This document shows, in pieces, positions 40,690 through 52,969 of a stretch of DNA of 64,000 nt. The first letter of the stretch is position 1, and every line of letters starts with the position of its first letter. Both the position numbers and the translations under genes were made by a program. The stretch comes from Paralichthys olivaceus (taxonomy: Eukaryota > Chordata > Actinopteri > Pleuronectiformes > Paralichthyidae). The stretch spans positions 3,111,001-3,175,000 of the forward strand of contig NC_091110.1 in NCBI RefSeq assembly GCF_024713975.1, read 5' to 3'. Below the pieces are notes generated by a model. The model did no database searches. It worked only from the letters and a program-made list of their open reading frames with translations, and was not told where the DNA came from.

Positions 40690-43481
40690 ATGGCAGAAAA
40701 TCTAGTTTCACACAGCTGTTTGACAGCAAATAAAGCTGGTATGTATATTTCAACACACAGTAACCGGGAATGATTAAGTACATTTACTCAAATGCACTAC
40801 TATGAATGCTTTAACTATACGTATCTAAGATTTCTTCTGCTTTATATCTCCAGGTAAATATGTCAAAGGAGCAGACTTTTGTTGAACAAAGTCAAAAAGT
40901 TGTATAATCCACAATGTGAAGAGATTTGTTTAGTAGGAAAGAGATGAAGAAGCAAAATGTGTTGTTTAAAGTTCAGGGAACAACAGGGTTGATGATTTGT
41001 GTGTTCAGGGTTGATGAAGCTGGGTGAGGAAGGGGAATATGAAGCATTGAATGTTGGGCTAATGGCACCAGCTTTCACTCTGGCCTTGCTGACTCCATAT
41101 TGTAACCTTCTTATGTTCTTCTTCTTGGTCACAGATGAACAGATGCAGTCAGGGGATTCTGAGGCGCCACAGAGCAACATACTGTGCAGTGGCACCAACA
41201 GCTACCTCATAACTGAAGTGTGCGGAGAGGGGGCCTTTGGCAAAGTTGTCAAGGCCGTAAACATGGCCACATCTCAAGAAGTGGCCCTCAAAATCCTCAA
41301 ACGTGAGGATGCTGCTCCAAGAGAGGTATGTAATCTTGTTCATTTTGAGGTTTTGTTTCACATTGTCTTACTCCTAACTTGTTTCTTAGAATAACTGTTG
41401 AGACCATGCTGTGTCATCTACACCTCCTATATCCTGTTTCCTCTTTCCTCCACAGATGTGGATGCTTAAGGCAGTGAGCGCTCTTGACCCCACCAAAAGC
41501 AACGTGGTCGACTTCATTGAGCGGTTTCAGGACGGCGGACAGACCTGTCTGGTGTTTGAGCGGCTGGACATGAACCTGTACCAGCTGCTGCAACAACGAC
41601 GTGGACATCCGCTGACTCTGAGTGAGATTCGGCCCATTGCTCACCAGGTAAAGATGATGTGACTCCTTAATCAATCTATCATCGAGTAGTAACATACCTG
41701 TATATCTTATAGATCTGTAAATAACATTTGACATTGTTTCTGCAGTTGCTGACAACTTTTGGCGCACTGGAGAGCATCGGGGTGATCCACACAGACCTCA
41801 AACCAGACAATGTGATGCTGGTGAACCACGAGAGGGAGCCCTTCAGGGTGAAACTCATCGATTTTGGTGTGTCCTTCATGAGGTCAGAGAATACGCGTGG
41901 CATGAAAACCCAGCCCATAGGCTTCAGGTAGGATCGATGTGCCAACCTGTGCACTCGTGTTTGTGTTGTAAATGATCCAGCAGTAATTCTCTTCAGCATA
42001 CATGATGAATTTGACTTTGTATTTATGTTGGTTCTTGTTTTCACTCACAGGTCACCTGAAGTCACCCTGGGCCTCCCTGTATCAGAGGCCATTGATATGT
42101 GGGGTCTGGGCTGCATCCTCCTTTTCCTCTACCTCGCCAACCACCCGTTTTCAGTGGACTGCGAGTACCAGGGAGTAAGTATTCAAAGATTTCAATGCAA
42201 CAACTGTTACATTCGGCCACAAAAACATGTTCAGACCAACAGGAGACTTGATTTTGGCTGATGTGATTTTCGTTATTCTCTGTCCAGATGAAGGGAATTG
42301 TAGACATGCTGGGTCAGCCAGATGATGACTTCCTCAAGGCTGGAATATACAGCCACCAATTTTTCATGGAGGACAAGCACTGGTGCAACCCAGGGTGGTC
42401 GATAAAGGTATTTTAACCAGTTTTAGAATATTTTTCTCCCACTCAGACAATAGCTCTTTCCAATGTTGAACACATTATAAAGTAACTGACCAACATGTTT
42501 TCTTCCTGTAGACCCCAAGTGAGTTTGAAAGTGGGACTGGCATCCAGGTCAAGGAGTGGGCCGGTGACATTGGAAGCCTGAATGACCTGATCACAGTAAG
42601 TCGTCCATTTCGTTACTAAAGAAAGAATTAGTACCAAGTTTCTCTGCTGTTGAGAGACATGAAGTAGTTCAACTGTCACCTACTTTGTTTTAAATCCAGC
42701 TTCACCCAGTGCTGAATGGATCCATTGAGCTCCAGGACAGGAGAGCATTCGTCAGTCTGCTCAAAGGCCTCCTTCAGATTGACCCCAGGAGGAGGCTAAC
42801 GCCACAGAGGGGTCTCTCACACCCCTTTCTTACCATGGTCCACCTGATGGATAACATGGAAAGCCCATAGTAAGTAACTGGTTTCAGTCGTAGATGTATT
42901 AATTGAATGAGTTGTTGATTGATTGTTCACTGACTAATCTGCTGATTTGTGTTTTTTTCAGTGTAATGCATTGTCTGGACAGCATGGGGGTCTTAGACTT
43001 GGACGACTACGATGATGAGGAAGACTTTTGCTCAGATGTTGTGGCTGAGGAAGACCCCTGGGTGGAGGAGGCTTCAGTCGTCCCACAGTCAGAGGACACA
43101 GGCTCAGCTCCTCCTCACTCCAGTGTCAGGGTTGAAGAGCTGGACCCCCCATGTGATGAGGATGCAGCTGCTGGCTCATCAGATGTTGTGGCTGAGGAAG
43201 ACCCCTGGGTGGAGGAAGCATCAGTTGTACAACAGTCAGAGGACACAGGCTCAGCTCCTCCTCACTCCAGTGTCAGGGTTGAAGAGCTGGACCTCCCATG
43301 TGATGACACTGCAGCTGCTGGCTCAGATGCAGAGAAATCAGCTGAGAGCCAACAATTACCTGATGCAGCTCAAGAGACACAGCTCTGTGAAGACACTCGT
43401 CCTGCCAGAGTCAGCAGACTGAAGAGGATGAGGAAGTTTTTTGGCAGAATTGTTAAGAGAGTGAAGAGATTGTTCAGATGA
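40690..43481 (+). CDS. HIPK-like protein kinase, array copy 3
   Basis: Exons 40690-40738, 41135-41325, 41456-41647, 41746-41927, 42051-42174, 42288-42407, 42512-42595, 42700-42869, 42962-43481, giving 1632 nt and 543 aa, with exon lengths equal to copies 1 and 2. Kinase motifs, the altered activation loop (QPIGFRSPE), the acidic 49-residue repeats and the basic C-terminal helix are all present. Individual changes include LLTTFGALESIG for LLTTFAALESIG before the catalytic loop, and VVQQSEDTG in the second acidic repeat. It looks intact. Function is unknown; see copy 1 for the domain description. Confidence 0.9.
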
Positions 43482-45245
43482 ACGTGGATGAAGGACATGT
43501 GGAAATTTATTTTTATAAATTGAAAAAAAGTGAATAAAAAGTGTTAATAAATAAATAAAAGTGTTAAGTAACATTTTCTTGTTTTGTTGTTTAACCAGTT
43601 ACTTTAAAAACTTAAAATACACATGTAATAATATTGAAAAAAAGAAGCAAAATTAAAAATCCTTATACAGTTACCATCAGATGTGTTTATTTCTAAACTG
43701 CCCCACATCATCAAGATGACCCTGAAACTTTGTGCATTGCCATCTAGTGGCTGTTACATTCGGCGCAAAAACATGTTCAGACTTAGAATTTATTGCAAAA
43801 TAAATGTAATAGGAAAATAAGATGCAGTTGCTTCAGTTTTTCACCGGGCTGAGGCTGAAGTCAAAGACGGTATCTGCTGTAACCCGCTTTCTCCTCCCAA
43901 CCATGCACCATGCCCACCAACTTATAGAGGTGCCCTCCTGACCTTTTCACAAACGATAATGATAATTATTATTATTTCAATTAGAGAGATGACCATGACT
44001 CTGACAGCAGATCCTAATGTAGACTTCACAAATGGTTCACTTGTATGTATAGTGGTCAAGTTTAAGAATTGACAGAGTAGTACATTAAACATCCATTAAC
44101 TGTGTATGACTACTTTAAGTGTAGCACTACCTAACCAGGTACATTCAATTTATTTATACTGAGTGAGCGTTGATAAACATTAGCAAACTGTCAAATATGA
44201 AATATTATAGGTAGCTGTGTTTGCTAGCTACCAGCAACAATACCTATTTAACACAACACTACCACAAACAATACAAACATTTTAATAACAACAAGCTTTC
44301 CTGAGAAGAAGAATACTAATAAGAATACTAACAGGCTTCCTCTGTCACATATGATTATTCTCCAAGTGCTCTGCATGCAGCATGACAACAGGGAACAGTG
44401 TCTTTCGTATTCATATTGTCCAACTAGGGCTGGGTATCGCCACTGATTTCCCACATCAGATATATTCACAAGGTCTCGATTCAGTGAAGTTTCAGATTGG
44501 ATTCAATATCGATTTATTTCAGGATGTTTCATTGTACAATACCAATTTAGCTTGGATATGAAAGAAGAACTAAAGTTGTAAACGGTGCAAGGAAACCTCG
44601 AACTTGGTGCAAAATTAAAATAATATGGTAGGTCTGTCACAATAGCAAATGTTGTTGTATATTATATTGACCCAGAAAATATTGTGATAAAAGATATCAT
44701 TGTCATCACTTTGGAACCATTTCATACCACTGATATCATGAAAATATTATACCGCAATAATAATAACCCTTACAAAGTTGCAGCCTCAGCTTCATGATCA
44801 GTATTGATCAGTATTTGATTATTATGCAGTTGAATGACAGAGATGAGCTGATATTTCTGATTATATAAATTATATTATGTACCTTTTTTTTTTAACTAAT
44901 TCTTGGCATATTTGTGCTCATATTATCTGTTTTCTTTGGCTTGAATGGAAACCTGTTCCTACAGTGGGTTATTGTCGACTTTGTTTCACGTTCACGGTTG
45001 TGATGACACACAAAAAGATAAATCTGAAGTAAAATGAATTATTTGTGTTTATTTATTTATTTATACCATATGTATTAATTTGATTTCACTTTACACAATG
45101 TTGCTGTGAAAAATAATTCAGGTTGCATGTATACGTAGGTCATTTTGTGATGATATGTGATATGATACACAGACAACAACATTATTGGTGTAAGTTTCAG
45201 TGAGAGTCCATCACTGTCCATCAGAGGATCAGTGGAAAGTGACAA

Positions 45246-45327
45246 TTTGATACATCAAAGGACTAGAGGCACAGGTTGCCTCTTGTCCAAAAGGGACAGG
45301 TTGCCTCTAGTCCTTTGATGTATCAAA
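45246..45327. promoter_or_regulatory. Conserved hairpin upstream of kinase 4
   Basis: Same structure with perfect 26-base outer arms. The loop copy of the inner arm has one change (CTCTTGTCC). It ends 116 bases before the start codon at 45444. Confidence 0.8.
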
Positions 45328-45443
45328 ACTGCACTTTGGGTATAGACTCCTTTACAACTGACTTTGAGAACGTCACTACCTGCTGCAAACCACCGCTGGT
45401 GTAAGAAGAGAAACGTCAATATCCACAGTACTCACAATACGAA

Positions 45444-48213
45444 ATGGCAGAAAATCTAGTTTCACACAGCTGTTTGACAGCAAATAAAGCAGGTATGTAT
45501 ATTTCAATAAACAGTAACTGGGAATTATTGAGTACATTTACTCAAATACACTACTATGAATGCTTTAACTATACGTATCTAAGATTTCTTCTGCTTTATA
45601 TCCATGTAAATATGTCAAAGGAGCAGACTTTTGTTGAACAAAGTCAAAAAGTTTCATAATCCACAATGTGAAGAAAAAGATTTGTTTAGTAGGAAAGAGA
45701 TGAAGCAGAATGTGCTGTTTAAAGTTCAGGGAACAACAGGGTTGATGATTTGTGTGTTCAGGGTTGATGAAGCTGGGTGAGGAAGGGGAATATGAAGCAT
45801 TGAATGTTGGGCTAATGGCACCAGCTTTCACTCTGGCCTTGCTGACTCCATATTGTAACCTTCTTATGTTCTTCTTCTTGGTCACAGATGAACAGATGCA
45901 GTCAGGGGATTCTGAGGTGCCACAGAGCAACATACTGTGCAGTGGCACCAACAGCTACCTCATAACTGAAGTGTGCGGAGAGGGGGCCTTTGGCAAAGTT
46001 GTCAAGGCCGTAAACATGGCCACATCTCAAGAAGTGGCCCTCAAAATCCTCAAACGTGAGGATGCTGCTCCAAGAGAGGTATGTAATCTTGTTCATTTTG
46101 AGGTTTTGTTTCACATTGTCTTACTCCTAACTTGTTTCTTAGAATAACTGTTGAGACCATGCTGTGTCATCTACACCTCCTATATCCTGTTTCCTCTTTC
46201 CTCTACAGATGTGGATGCTTAAGGCAGTGAGCGCTCTTGACCCCACCAAAAGCAACGTGGTCGACTTCATTGAGCGGTTTCAGGACGGCGGACAGACCTG
46301 TCTGGTGTTTGAGCGGCTGGACATGAACCTGTACCAGCTGCTGCAACAACGACGTGGACATCCGCTGACTCTGAGTGAGATTCGGCCCATTGCTCACCAG
46401 GTAAAGATGATGTGACTCCTTCATCAATCTATCATCGAGTGGTAACATACCTGTATATCTTCTAGATCTGTAAATAACATTTGACATTGTTTCTGCAGTT
46501 GCTGACAACTTTTGCCGCACTGGAGAGCATTGGGGTGATCCACACAGACCTCAAACCAGACAATGTGATGCTGGTGAACCACGAGAGGGAGCCCTTCAGG
46601 GTGAAACTCATCGATTTTGGTGTGTCCTTCATGAGGTCAGAGAACACGCGTGGCATGAAAACCCAGCCCATAGGCTTCAGGTAGGATCGATGTGCCAACC
46701 TCATTGTGTGCACTCGTGTTTGTGTTGTAAATGATCTAGCAGAAATTGTCTTCAGCAAACATGATGAATTTGACTTTGTATTTATGTTGGTTCTTGTTTT
46801 CACTCACAGGTCACCTGAAGTCACCCTGGGCCTCCCTGTGTCAGAGGCCATTGATATGTGGGGTCTTGGCTGCATCCTCCTTTTCCTCTACCTCGCCAAC
46901 CACCCGTTTTCAGTGGACTGCGAGTACCAGGGAGTAAGTATTCAAAGATTTAAATGCAACAACTGTTACATTCGGCCACAAAAACATGTTCAGACCAACA
47001 GGAGACTTGATTTTGGCTGATGTGATTTTCGTTATTCTCTGTCCAGATGAAGGGAATTGTAGACATGCTGGGTCAGCCAGATGATGACTTCCTCAACGCT
47101 GGAATATACAGCCACCAATTCTTCATGGAGGACAAGCACTGGTGCAACCCAGGGTGGTCGATAAAGGTATTTTAACCAGTTTTAGAATATTTTTCTCCCA
47201 CTCAGACAATAGCTCTTTCCAATGTTGAACACATTATAAAGTAACTGACCAACATGTTTTCTTCCTGTAGACCCCAAGTGAGTTTGAAAGTGGGACTGGC
47301 ATCCAGGTCAAGGAGTGGGCCGGTGACATTGGAAGCCTGAATGACCTGATCACAGTAAGTCGTCCATTTCATTACTAAAGAAAGAATTAGTACCAAGTGT
47401 CTCTGCTGTTGAGAGACATGAAGTAGTTAAACTGTCACCTACTTTGTTTTAAATCCAGCTTCATCCAGTGCTGAATGGATCCATTGAGCTCCAGGACAGG
47501 AGAGCATTCGTCAGTCTGCTCAAAGGCCTCCTTCAGATTGACCCCAGGAGGAGGCTAACGCCACAGAGGGGTCTCTCACACCCCTTTCTTACCATGGTCC
47601 ACCTGATGGATAACATGGAAAGCCCATAGTAAGTAACTGGTTTCAGTCGTAGATGTATTAATTGAATGAGTTGTTGATTGATTGTTCACTGACTAATCTG
47701 CTGATTTGTGTTTTTTTCAGTGTAATGCATTGTCTGGACAGCATGGGGGTCTTAGACTTGGACGACTACGATGATGAGGAAGACTTTTGCTCAGATGTTG
47801 TGGCTGAGGAAGACCCCTGGGTGGAGGAGGCTTCAGTCGTCCCACAGTCAGAGGACACAGGCTCAGCTCCTCCTCACTCCAGTGTCAGGGTTGAAGAGCT
47901 GGTTCCCCCATGTGATGAGACTGCAGCTGCTGGCTCATCAGATGTTGTGGCTGAGGAAGACCCCTGGGTGGAGGAGGCTTCAGTTGTACCACAGTCAGAG
48001 GACACAGGCTCAGCTCCTCCTCACTCCAGTGTCAGGGTTGAAGAGCTGGACCTCCCATGTGATGACACTGCAGCTGAGAGCCAACAATTACCTGATGCAG
48101 CTCAAGAGACACAGCTCTGTGAAGACACTCGTCCTGCCAGAGTCAGCAGACTGAAGAGGATGAGGAAGTTTTTGGGCAGAATTGTTAAGAGAGTGAAGAG
48201 ATTGTTCAGATGA
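45444..48213 (+). CDS. HIPK-like protein kinase, array copy 4
   Basis: Exons 45444-45492, 45888-46078, 46209-46400, 46499-46680, 46810-46933, 47047-47166, 47271-47354, 47459-47628, 47721-48213, giving 1605 nt and 534 aa. The first eight exons match the other copies in length. The last exon is 27 bases shorter, an in-frame loss of nine residues (AGSDAEKS region) between the second acidic repeat and the tail. The kinase core is intact, and LNAGIYSHQFF replaces LKAGIYSHQFF. The C-terminus keeps the basic amphipathic helix. The 3' flank after the stop is more divergent than between copies 1-3 for about 100 bases. It looks functional. Confidence 0.9.
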
Positions 48214-48505
48214 ACTTGGATGAAGGACAAGTGGAAATTAATTTTAATTAAAGTATAAATGTAAAAAAAATTTTTTAAAGTAAATAAAAAGTGTTAATAA
48301 ATAAATAAAAGTGTTAAGTAACATTTTCTTGTTTTGTGTTTTAACCAGTAACTTTAAAAACTTAAAATACACATGTAATAATATTGAAAAAAAGAAGCAA
48401 AATTAAAAAACCTTATACAGTTACCATCAGATGTGTTTATTTCTAAACTGCCCCACATCATCAAGATGACCCTGAAACTTTGTGCAGCATTGCCATCTAG
48501 TGGCT

Positions 48506-48959
48506 TTGGTGAGGTACTCAAGGTACCTTTCTTTCTGCCTTTAACTGAATTTAATCAAATGTCTCTTTGAAGAAGGATACATTTAAATATTTTATATGAT
48601 GATTCCAGTCACCCCAACATTGAATCTGTCTGATAACCACAGCTACAGCAACAGTTAAACAAAACAAGTTCATACAGTCAAAGAAAACCATTGAAATATC
48701 CAAGACTCTCTGTTAAGTTTCTGAACAATCCATTAATTCCATACCACTGATAAATAGAATAATGAGGGGTAGACAGGGGCATCTTTACAAAAGAGGAAAC
48801 ATCCTTAAAGCAAAATGGCTTGAAAGCAGCAGGAAAGAAACAGCCGAGGTCCTAAAGGTCAAAATGGAATACAACCTAATAAATACAGACTAAAACTCAG
48901 TTCTACTCGCTAAATATTTTAATCTAATGTTGAGAGAGTAAAAAGCCCAAGAACACACC
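48506..48959. other. Spacer between kinase array and MHC block
   Basis: Unique AT-rich sequence, with no supported gene. Confidence 0.5.
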
Positions 48960-49115
48960 CTCTCCCCTTTCAAATGTGGCCACATGAAAAAGAATCCATG
49001 TGGTCATCATAATGAAGAACCTGGTGGGATGGCTGGCCGTAATCCTTGATGCACCCCCAACCTGTCTGTGGACGATCCACTCTACCTCCTGAGCCACAGC
49101 CGCCAACATATGCAA
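48960..49115 (-). mobile_element. tRNA-derived SINE relic
   Basis: The minus strand begins TTGGCGGCTGTGGCTCAGGA GGTAGAGTGG, a tRNA A-box head shared by many fish SINEs. The B box is poorly preserved. Confidence 0.5.
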
Positions 49116-49319
49116 CTGCAGATCCAGAATCTCTGTCCTGTATCCAACCTGAACACTCACCTTCATGACGCGAGGCCACGTTTCCCCTGATGAGACGTGA
49201 GAGGTGTCACATCACAAACTTACTATTTTGTGTTTTGCCACCATAAATTCAGCAACTTTACAAATTTAACAAAGTAAAGTTAGTTGAAGAAAATACTTTT
49301 ACTACGTTTACAAATCCTT

Positions 49320-49460
49320 TAAATTTTGTACTTCTGTTTTTAATAAAGTCCCTGATACTCTCTTGGATTTCTGTCTCTTTGCGATTCAATGTGTAGAAAA
49401 GTTGAACACATCTGTGAAAGTTGAAATGTTCATTATTGTCCCAGAGAATAAACAAATGTG
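49320..49460 (+). pseudogene. 3' end scrap of a further MHC class I unit
   Basis: The sequence TTTGTACTTCTGTTTTTAAT AAAGTCCCTG and what follows matches the 3' flank of MHC gene 1 at about 57011-57150, including the polyadenylation-type AATAAA. It marks the left edge of the duplicated block and implies that another class I gene once ended here, to the left. No exon remains. Confidence 0.5.
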
Positions 49461-50204
49461 GATTTGACCTGTAAGAGCAGCAAGGAAAAACCTATTTGGT
49501 CAAACCTGTGACTCTTTTCAGGAAAAAGACAAAGACATTTTACACATGACGACAAAATGGTTGTGGTGGTTTGATTGTGAAGTAATTTGGTCTTTTCTCA
49601 CGTTTGATTTGCTGCTGACTTTAACAACCTCGTTATTTTAGGAGGATCATTGTTGTTTTGTTGTCAAGTGTAAAACCACTTTGTGATTGAGTGTTTTCAT
49701 TATCAGACATGAGCAGATCCACTGATCTCTCGCTCACACTTAGTTTTAAGGCTGCCTCCACTCAACTAGCTGTAACGTGCTGTGGGACACCCCGACAGAG
49801 ACACACTCACCTGGACAGGTCCATCATATATATACAGTCAGACCAGACAACATGCAGATGTGAACCACTTCAGGCAATGATGTGACACTTCTGGTCTCCT
49901 TCTTGTGGCCCAAACAAAATGGATGTGATTATAAAGTTGCCCACTTGTAAAATAATATCACAAAACTAATTCAGGGTTGACTTGTGACCCAGATCTGGCA
50001 AAAGGGAGCAGACCACCCAAGTGCCATCATTCCCCACCACATGTGGGCCCGATGTGGGATGTGAGGGATGAGGGATGTAGGTCAAATCTGGACCAAAACA
50101 GTTTTCCTGTGTAGGATTGTTCAAACAGCTGAAAACCACAAGTCATGACCATGAATGATCCTGTGGTTGTGGACCTCTGCTCTTCTTTCAACACAAACAC
50201 ATCC

Positions 50205-50434
50205 TCATGACCAGAGCTTTGCTTTCACTTCCGTTAATAACCTCAGTCTGTTCACCCGGATTTAAGTGACTAGAGGCTGATCCTGAATTCTCATTGGCTC
50301 AGGTGATGTCACCTCCTCTCTGTGTGTCCTCTTATCTCGTTGTTTTTTGTCTCTGCAGCCACAGTCCGTCTCTCTGTGGACAAAAGACCTCATCTACCTT
50401 CAGTCCAGCAAAGAGAAATATACCACCGCTCACA
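50205..50434 (+). promoter_or_regulatory. Promoter of MHC class I gene 1
   Basis: Contains GCTTTCACTTCC (50221-50232), an imperfect interferon-response element, then CTCATTGGCTCAGG (50291-50304, inverted CCAAT/Y-box type) and TGATGTCACC (50304-50313, CRE/X2-like). Similar elements precede gene 2, where the interferon motif is cleaner. Confidence 0.55.
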
Positions 50435-52910
50435 ATGCACACTTTACTTTTCCTGCTTCTACTGGCAGGAACACACAGCGCGACGGCAAGTGAGTTCTAG
50501 TTTCTACTTGACTTGATTTGATTTGGTGGATTTTAAATGAAAGACAAATGCTCCGTGTATTTGAAAGACACTTAAATGATTTGAAGGTCTATTGTAATGT
50601 TTGATGTTTGGTTCCTTCAGATTTTAGAAGTTGAATAAAGTTTCAAAGAGCTGATTTAAAAGTTCATGTGAGTAAATGTCATTGATCTCATGTAAGAAGG
50701 AAAGCTTCTGTTCTCTTTCTGAAAAGGTCAACTGAAAAGTGACTTTTCTTTTTCTTTCTTCTGATCCTGACCATTAGTTTATTTCGTCCTTTGATCACAA
50801 CCATTAAGATCGACACGGTCCGAGCTGGTTCTAGACAAAATTTCGCAACGATTCTGCAGCGAAAAAGTCCAACAGACTCCGATAAATCAAGAAACAGTGA
50901 AAAACGAAGCAACAGTTCAACTCCGCGATAAAACACAGAGTTTCTTGTCTGTTCTAAACATTATGAACTTGATTATTTCACACTCGGTTTTTCATGACGT
51001 GTCTCGTGTTTCATGTTGGTTTTTAAAAAGTTGTGAAGAAATAACAGGTTCAGTCTGTTGATGTGAATCAAGACTGTTATTGATGTAAATACATATATTT
51101 GAACATCTTTTAAATGATTGATGATTCATTTCCCATCGCCTCAAACACCTCAATTATTCATCTAAACTGGGTCAGCTGACAAATAAGGCGACGACTCAGT
51201 TTTGGTTTTTATTGTAGTCGGTTGGTGGCGCTGTTTCCATAGATACAGAAAGTGCTGAGGACAAACAGCTTCCTGCTTTGCTGGTTCAATATTCAACATC
51301 CTTAAAGAAGATGTGCATTTATCTTTACATTTTAAAACATGGATAAAAACATACATGTTTATTTTCTTCATTCAAGTTCTGTTTGGTCATATTTGTGTTT
51401 TCTTTGTATTATTATTACAGTTCTAGTTATTTATAATGAATCTTATGGTTTAACATTTAAATATAAAGTCTAAATTACATGTCTTTGTAAGTGTTTGACA
51501 TTGACATCTTTGGAATCAGTGCCAAACATACATATTAAAAAATCTACATTCTATACATTTAAAACACAGTCAAGCCCTTCCTGTAAAAACGTCTCACTTT
51601 GTTTTGTTAGCTGGGTCGAGTGTAAATGTATATGTGTATATATGGAGGAATATATATATATTTATATATAGACTGAGAGAAACCACTAACAGCTCTTATG
51701 CTGTAATTTGAATTTTGAATATGATAATGAGGACTTTGAGATAAATGTCAAAATAAATGTCTCATGTAGTACCTGGAAATTGAAGTAGTTTTCACTTCAC
51801 ATGAAATAATCTGCAGTAGAAAATATTATTTTCTAATATTAAATATTTGAGTCGTTAGATTGAATCCATGTTTAAGGCGTAGAATTCAAAGTAAAGAGTG
51901 TCTGGACTCTGGAGCAGACGTTTTATCTATCAATGTATTTTTGTGTTTGTTTACCACACAACAGAGATTCTGAAGTTGTCTTGAATGTACTTCATGTCTT
52001 CTTGACTCTGAGTGCAGTGATTTATTAAACATTCTGAAACTAAAGTCAGGACTTTAACTTTTTCTTGCAGGGACTCACTCTCTGAAGTTTTTGTTCACTG
52101 CGTCCTCTCAAGTCCCAAACTTTCCAGAGTTTGTGGTTGTTGGTTTGGTTGATGAAGTTCAGATTTTTCACTATGACAGCAACACAAAGAAAGCAGAACC
52201 CAAACAGGACTGGATGTTGAAGGCAACAGATACACAGTACTGGGAGAGGGAGACTGGGAACCTTTTGGGTCACCAGCAGTGGCTCAAATTCGCCATTGAA
52301 ATCGTAAAGGGACGCTTCAACCAGACTGGAGGTTTGTTTACGTTTACCTTTAAAAGGTGGTATATTTTAGACAATCTTCAAAATTAAAGTTACCTTTTTA
52401 ACATCTTACTTTTCACAACTGTATGAATTCCATCATTGCTGAAATTATGACAGAAAATATAAAATAAAAATTACAATGAAATCTCAATAAATAATGTCTC
52501 AGACAGTTTCAGATATTTATGAGTTTGTGCAATTTGGTCATAAAAATGTGTCTGTAGTGAATTTAAATGTGTTTTCATGAGGTGACTGTTGGGCCTTGGT
52601 GGAGGTTTGTGCTGGACTGAGTGATGTTCTAGTTTGATGCTACTAAAACCTGGGGGTGGGGTTTATTATTGACAGACTGACTCACGATTGGTCGAGCGTG
52701 TGTACCAGCGAGACCTCGGTACCTTTGCTCCATAACCGATCGCTCTGGGTGACAGCGTTCATATCTGTTGTATTTTGGCTTCGTTCCTGGACAGTGGGAG
52801 GAAGTGGAGACGTGTCGTCCATCTTTATAAACAGTCATGGTCTGTTCCTGCTGCTGACATGATGTCACCACCTTCAACAGAGTAGATGAACTGTGTGTGT
52901 GTGTGTGTGT

Positions 52911-52969
<59 letters not shown>

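Larger units (their letters stand above)
39155..43751 (+). repeat. Kinase tandem unit 3
   Basis: Third direct repeat. It is about 115 bp shorter than its neighbours because the stretch just upstream of the hairpin (equivalent to 35725-35848) is missing at about 40489. The junction copy at 43752-43781 has lost two bases of the GGCCAC motif. Confidence 0.9.
43783..48505 (+). repeat. Kinase tandem unit 4 (last)
   Basis: Fourth direct repeat. Homology to the other units stops at GCCATCTAGTGGCT (about 48505), exactly where units 1-3 continue into the intron-5-derived junction sequence, so this is the original right edge of the duplicated segment. Confidence 0.9.

Noticed and set aside
50294-50434. 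In-frame ATG upstream of the MHC leader (also at 57779)
   Set aside because: The extended N-terminus is not a better signal peptide, and the added residues are not conserved between the two genes, while MHTLLFLLLLAG is identical in both.
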